A program made the position numbers and the translations under genes. From the NCBI GenBank assembly GCA_003648575.1, contig QMPN01000112.1, positions 1 through 9,147 of the forward strand: DNA of 9,147 nucleotides, given 5' to 3'. Shown here in pieces: positions 5,967-9,147 of the stretch. A model generated the notes under the pieces. The model searched no databases. It was given only the letters and a program-made list of their open reading frames with translations, and was not told the origin of the DNA. This stretch comes from Bacteroidota bacterium. Lineage in GTDB: Bacteria; Bacteroidota; Bacteroidia; Bacteroidales; B18-G4. Within the stretch, counting starts at the first letter, position 1, and the number at the start of each line of letters is the position of its first letter.

Positions 5967-8900
5967 ATGATGAGAAAAATTACAATTCTGATGATCCTCA
6001 TGACCTTTGTTGTGGGTTTGTTTGCACAGGAAGAAGCAAGACTTCTTCGTTTCCCGGCCATCCATGGTGACCAGGTGGTCTTTACCTATGCCGGAGATCT
6101 GTACACCGTTCAAAAGGATGGTGGTGTGGCCAGGAAACTGACCAACGATGCCGATGGCTATGAAATGTTTGCCCGTTTTTCACCGGATGGGAGCAATATC
6201 GCGTTCACCGGGCAGTATGATGGTAACACGGAAGTATATGTGATGCCTTCCGGCGGTGGCGTGCCCTTCAGGGCAACCTACACTGCAACACTGGGTAGGG
6301 ATGATATTTCTGACCGCATGGGGCCGAACAATATTGTCATGACATGGAAGGATGATGATCAGATCATATATCGCTCAAGAAAGCAGTCATTCAACTCCTT
6401 CAAGGGACAATTATTTCTTGCATCGAAGGTAGGTGGCCTGTCGGAAGAACTTCCACTGCCTGCAGGAGGATTCTGTACTTATTCACCCGACGGGAGTAAG
6501 TTGGCATATAATAGGGTTTTTCGTGAGTTCCGTACCTGGAAATATTACAAAGGCGGGATGGCTGATGACATCTGGATCTACGACTTCGAGACCAGGACCA
6601 TCGAAAATATTACCGATAACGACAACCAGGACATCTTCCCTATGTGGCATGGCACTAAGGTCTATTATCTCTCTGATCGTGACCGCACCATGAACCTTTT
6701 CGTATATGATACAGAAAACGGAAACACGGAGAAGCTGACTGATTATACGCTGTATGATATCAAGTTCCCCTCATTGGGTGATGAAGCCATTATATATGAA
6801 AATGGAGGTTTCCTCTATACTTTTGACCTGAATACCGGCCTGATCAATAAGGTAAATGTGATCATTGCAGAAGATTTGGCCTCCGGTAGAAATGAATTGA
6901 AAGATGCCGGAAAACAGATTTCTTCATTTGCAGTATCACCTGATGGCAAGCGTATTGTTGTTGGTGCGAGGGGCGATGTTTACACCATACCGGTAAAATC
7001 AGGTATCACTCGCAACCTGACTGCTTCCTGCGGAGTGAACGATCGCAACGTTGAATGGTCACCCGACGGGAAATATATTTCCTACATTTCTGATATTACA
7101 GGAGAAGGTGAGATCTATATCATCAATCAGGATGGAACAGGTGAGCCGGAACAGCTTACAGATAATTCAGATACTTATAAATACAATCCGATCTGGTCAC
7201 CCGACAGCAAGAAACTTCTCTGGGGTGATAAAAAACTTCGTTTGCAGTATATGGATGTTGAATCAGGGATTGTTACCCTGGTCGATGAATCAACTGCCTG
7301 GGAAATGAGAAATTATAACTGGTCACCGGATAACAGGTATATCACTTATACACTGCCGGAAACCCTGGGGGTGACTAAAGTTTGGATTTATGATACCGAA
7401 ACTGCAGAAAAATATGTAATAACCGACGATTGGTACAATTGCGGCAGCCCTTCTTTCAGTGACGATGGCAAGTACCTTTTCTTTACTTCTAACCGTGATT
7501 TTAATCCGATATACAGTCGTACCGAGTGGAACCATGCATACCGTGATATGGGAAGCATCTATTTTGTGACCTTACAGAAAGATACTCCTAATCCTTTTGA
7601 ACCTGAGAATGATGAAGTTGAGATCAAATCAGATGAGGAGGAAGATGAGAAAAAAGAAGAAAATGCTGAAGAAGATGATGGCAATATCGATATCGATTTC
7701 GATGGTATCGTAAATCGGATCATCGACCTTCCGATTAGTGCCGGAAACTACTGGAATATCAACATGGTAGGGAATAATGTATATTATACCTATTTCGATT
7801 CAGGCGGTACTGGTGCTGAAACGAAGTATTACAACCTGAAGAAAAAGAAAGAAACATCTCTTGGCAATATGGGAGTCTTCGTGATTTCAGCCGATAAGAA
7901 AAAGGTGCTGGTTTCACAAAAAGGAAAATATGCTGTGATAGACCTTCCTATGGCAAAACCAAAACTCGATAAGTTCATCGATATGTCAGATGTGAAAGCA
8001 TGGGTTGATTTACGTGCAGAGTGGAACCAGATCTATAAAGATGCCTGGAGGCAGATGCGCGATTTCTTCTATGCACCCAACATGCATGGCCTCGACTGGC
8101 CAGCGATCTATGATAAGTATGCCGTATTGCTCCCTTATGTCAATAACAGAAATGACCTGAACTACATCATAGGGGAGATGATCGGAGAGATCAATATCGG
8201 CCACTCCTATATAAGCGGTGGCGACAAGCCAAAGCCGAAGAGGATACAGACCGGTTTGCTTGGTGCAAAACTCAGCCGTGATAAATCAGGATATTATAAG
8301 ATCGATGAGATCCTTGATGGAGAAAACTGGGTATCAGGTACACGTTCTCCTCTCACCGAAGTGGGTGTTGACGTGAACGAGGGCGATTATATCATTGCTG
8401 TGAATGGCGCCCCTACTGCCGATATGGTTGATATTTATGCTTCCCTGGTCGGGAAAGGCGGCAAACAGCTTGAATTGACCGTTAATGCTGATCCAAAAGT
8501 CAGTGGAGCTCACAAGGTCATTGTAAAACCCATTACCGATGAATCGGGACTGTATTATTACACCTGGGTACATGAAAATATTCGCAAAGTAAGCGAAGCC
8601 ACCAACGGAGAAGTTGGCTATATCCATATTCCTGACATGAGTGCAGCGGGGCTGAACGAGTTTGTGAAATATTTCTATCCTCAGCTAAATAAAAAAGGCC
8701 TCATCATCGATGATCGCGGCAATGGAGGCGGAAATGTTTCACCTATGATCATCGAAAGGCTTCAGAGGGTACTTGTGCTGAATTCAATGTCGAGGAATGC
8801 ACAGCCCGGAACCAGGCCTGCACAGGTGTTTGTAGGGCCCAAGGTGATGCTGATCGATAATTACTCAGCTTCAGATGGCGACCTTTTCCCATATCAGTTC

Positions 8901-9147
8901 AAAGCACTTGAACTTGGAACCATTATCGGTGTTCGTACCTGGGGTGGGGTAGTAGGCATCCGCGGACCGATCCCATTTATGGATGGCGGATCACTGATGC
9001 GTCCTGAGTTTGCACCTTTTGGCATCGACGGCGAAGGCTGGGTGATAGAAGGTATAGGTGTTGAACCACACATCTGGGTGGAAAACGATCCGGCCAAGGA
9101 ATATGCTGGTGAAGACGAGCAGCTCAATAAAGCCATCGAGGTGGTGC
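5967..9147 (+). CDS. Secreted tricorn-like S41 serine protease (3' end outside window)
   Basis: 1060 residues are visible and the frame is open at the right edge; bacterial homologues of about 1,080 residues suggest only the last few are missing. A signal peptide is clear (MMRKITILMILMTFVVGLFA, cut before Gln21). Residues ~25-540 form beta-propellers with PD40/TolB-like repeats: SPDG-type motifs near residues 72, 173, 324, 365, 411, 453 and 498. An acidic linker (547-579) leads to IDFDGIVNRIIDLPISAGNY, a segment I associate with bacterial tricorn homologues. The catalytic half has INIGHSYI (His746), a PDZ domain (~760-855), the glycine loop DDRGNGGGN (915-923), NYSASDGD with nucleophile Ser969, and VENDP with Glu1039. 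Expected role: periplasmic degradation of peptides or small unfolded proteins. The double ATG at 5967/5970 gives almost identical starts; no Shine-Dalgarno is visible. The 142-nt gap after the helicase gene shows no clear terminator, so co-transcription is possible. Confidence 0.92.
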   Translation, partial: MMRKITILMILMTFVVGLFAQEEARLLRFPAIHGDQVVFTYAGDLYTVQKDGGVARKLTNDADGYEMFARFSPDGSNIAFTGQYDGNTEVYVMPSGGGVPFRATYTATLGRDDISDRMGPNNIVMTWKDDDQIIYRSRKQSFNSFKGQLFLASKVGGLSEELPLPAGGFCTYSPDGSKLAYNRVFREFRTWKYYKGGMADDIWIYDFETRTIENITDNDNQDIFPMWHGTKVYYLSDRDRTMNLFVYDTENGNTEKLTDYTLYDIKFPSLGDEAIIYENGGFLYTFDLNTGLINKVNVIIAEDLASGRNELKDAGKQISSFAVSPDGKRIVVGARGDVYTIPVKSGITRNLTASCGVNDRNVEWSPDGKYISYISDITGEGEIYIINQDGTGEPEQLTDNSDTYKYNPIWSPDSKKLLWGDKKLRLQYMDVESGIVTLVDESTAWEMRNYNWSPDNRYITYTLPETLGVTKVWIYDTETAEKYVITDDWYNCGSPSFSDDGKYLFFTSNRDFNPIYSRTEWNHAYRDMGSIYFVTLQKDTPNPFEPENDEVEIKSDEEEDEKKEENAEEDDGNIDIDFDGIVNRIIDLPISAGNYWNINMVGNNVYYTYFDSGGTGAETKYYNLKKKKETSLGNMGVFVISADKKKVLVSQKGKYAVIDLPMAKPKLDKFIDMSDVKAWVDLRAEWNQIYKDAWRQMRDFFYAPNMHGLDWPAIYDKYAVLLPYVNNRNDLNYIIGEMIGEINIGHSYISGGDKPKPKRIQTGLLGAKLSRDKSGYYKIDEILDGENWVSGTRSPLTEVGVDVNEGDYIIAVNGAPTADMVDIYASLVGKGGKQLELTVNADPKVSGAHKVIVKPITDESGLYYYTWVHENIRKVSEATNGEVGYIHIPDMSAAGLNEFVKYFYPQLNKKGLIIDDRGNGGGNVSPMIIERLQRVLVLNSMSRNAQPGTRPAQVFVGPKVMLIDNYSASDGDLFPYQFKALELGTIIGVRTWGGVVGIRGPIPFMDGGSLMRPEFAPFGIDGEGWVIEGIGVEPHIWVENDPAKEYAGEDEQLNKAIEVV

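Overview
The window looks like a piece of a Bacteroidetes (Bacteroidota) chromosome, probably Bacteroidales/Marinilabiliales-like. This is an inference. It rests on promoter -7 boxes of the TAnnTTTG type, starts without a clear Shine-Dalgarno, a TamB-like tail of Bacteroidetes flavour, an AddA/RecB-like helicase-nuclease, and a secreted bacterial tricorn-type S41 protease. No marker gene fixes the taxon.

Layout: (1) 1-129 is the 3' end of a plus-strand gene, best read as the C-terminus of a TamB/DUF490 protein. (2) 149-732, minus strand, is a compact type II toxin-antitoxin operon, hicA then hicB, convergent with the first gene. Its upstream edge carries a Bacteroidetes-type promoter overlapped by an imperfect inverted repeat, a good candidate for the HicB operator. 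(3) 733-1340 has no convincing gene. It holds a GC-rich palindrome, a 7-mer doublet, a degenerate 9-mer tandem array, a 13-nt direct repeat and a striking heptamer array (consensus CTACTGC, about 16 units) that runs into the stop codon of the next gene. (4) 1341-2552, minus strand, is an exported C1 (bleomycin-hydrolase/papain-like) cysteine peptidase. (5) 2553-2647 is a short divergent promoter region containing a C-rich 14-bp tandem duplication. (6) 2648-5824, plus strand, is an AddA/RecB-family helicase-nuclease for double-strand break processing. (7) 5967 to the window end, plus strand, is a secreted tricorn-like protease cut off just before its C-terminus.

Functionally this is mostly a chromosomal housekeeping neighbourhood (envelope biogenesis, DNA repair, two exported proteases) with an accessory pocket at about 150-1345 (toxin-antitoxin plus repeats). 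I see no phage, insertion sequence, CRISPR array or RNA gene, and no strong evidence of a wholly new multi-gene system. The most unusual items are the heptamer array that supplies the peptidase stop codon, the promoter-embedded hicAB palindrome, and the active-site substitutions suggested in both exported proteases.
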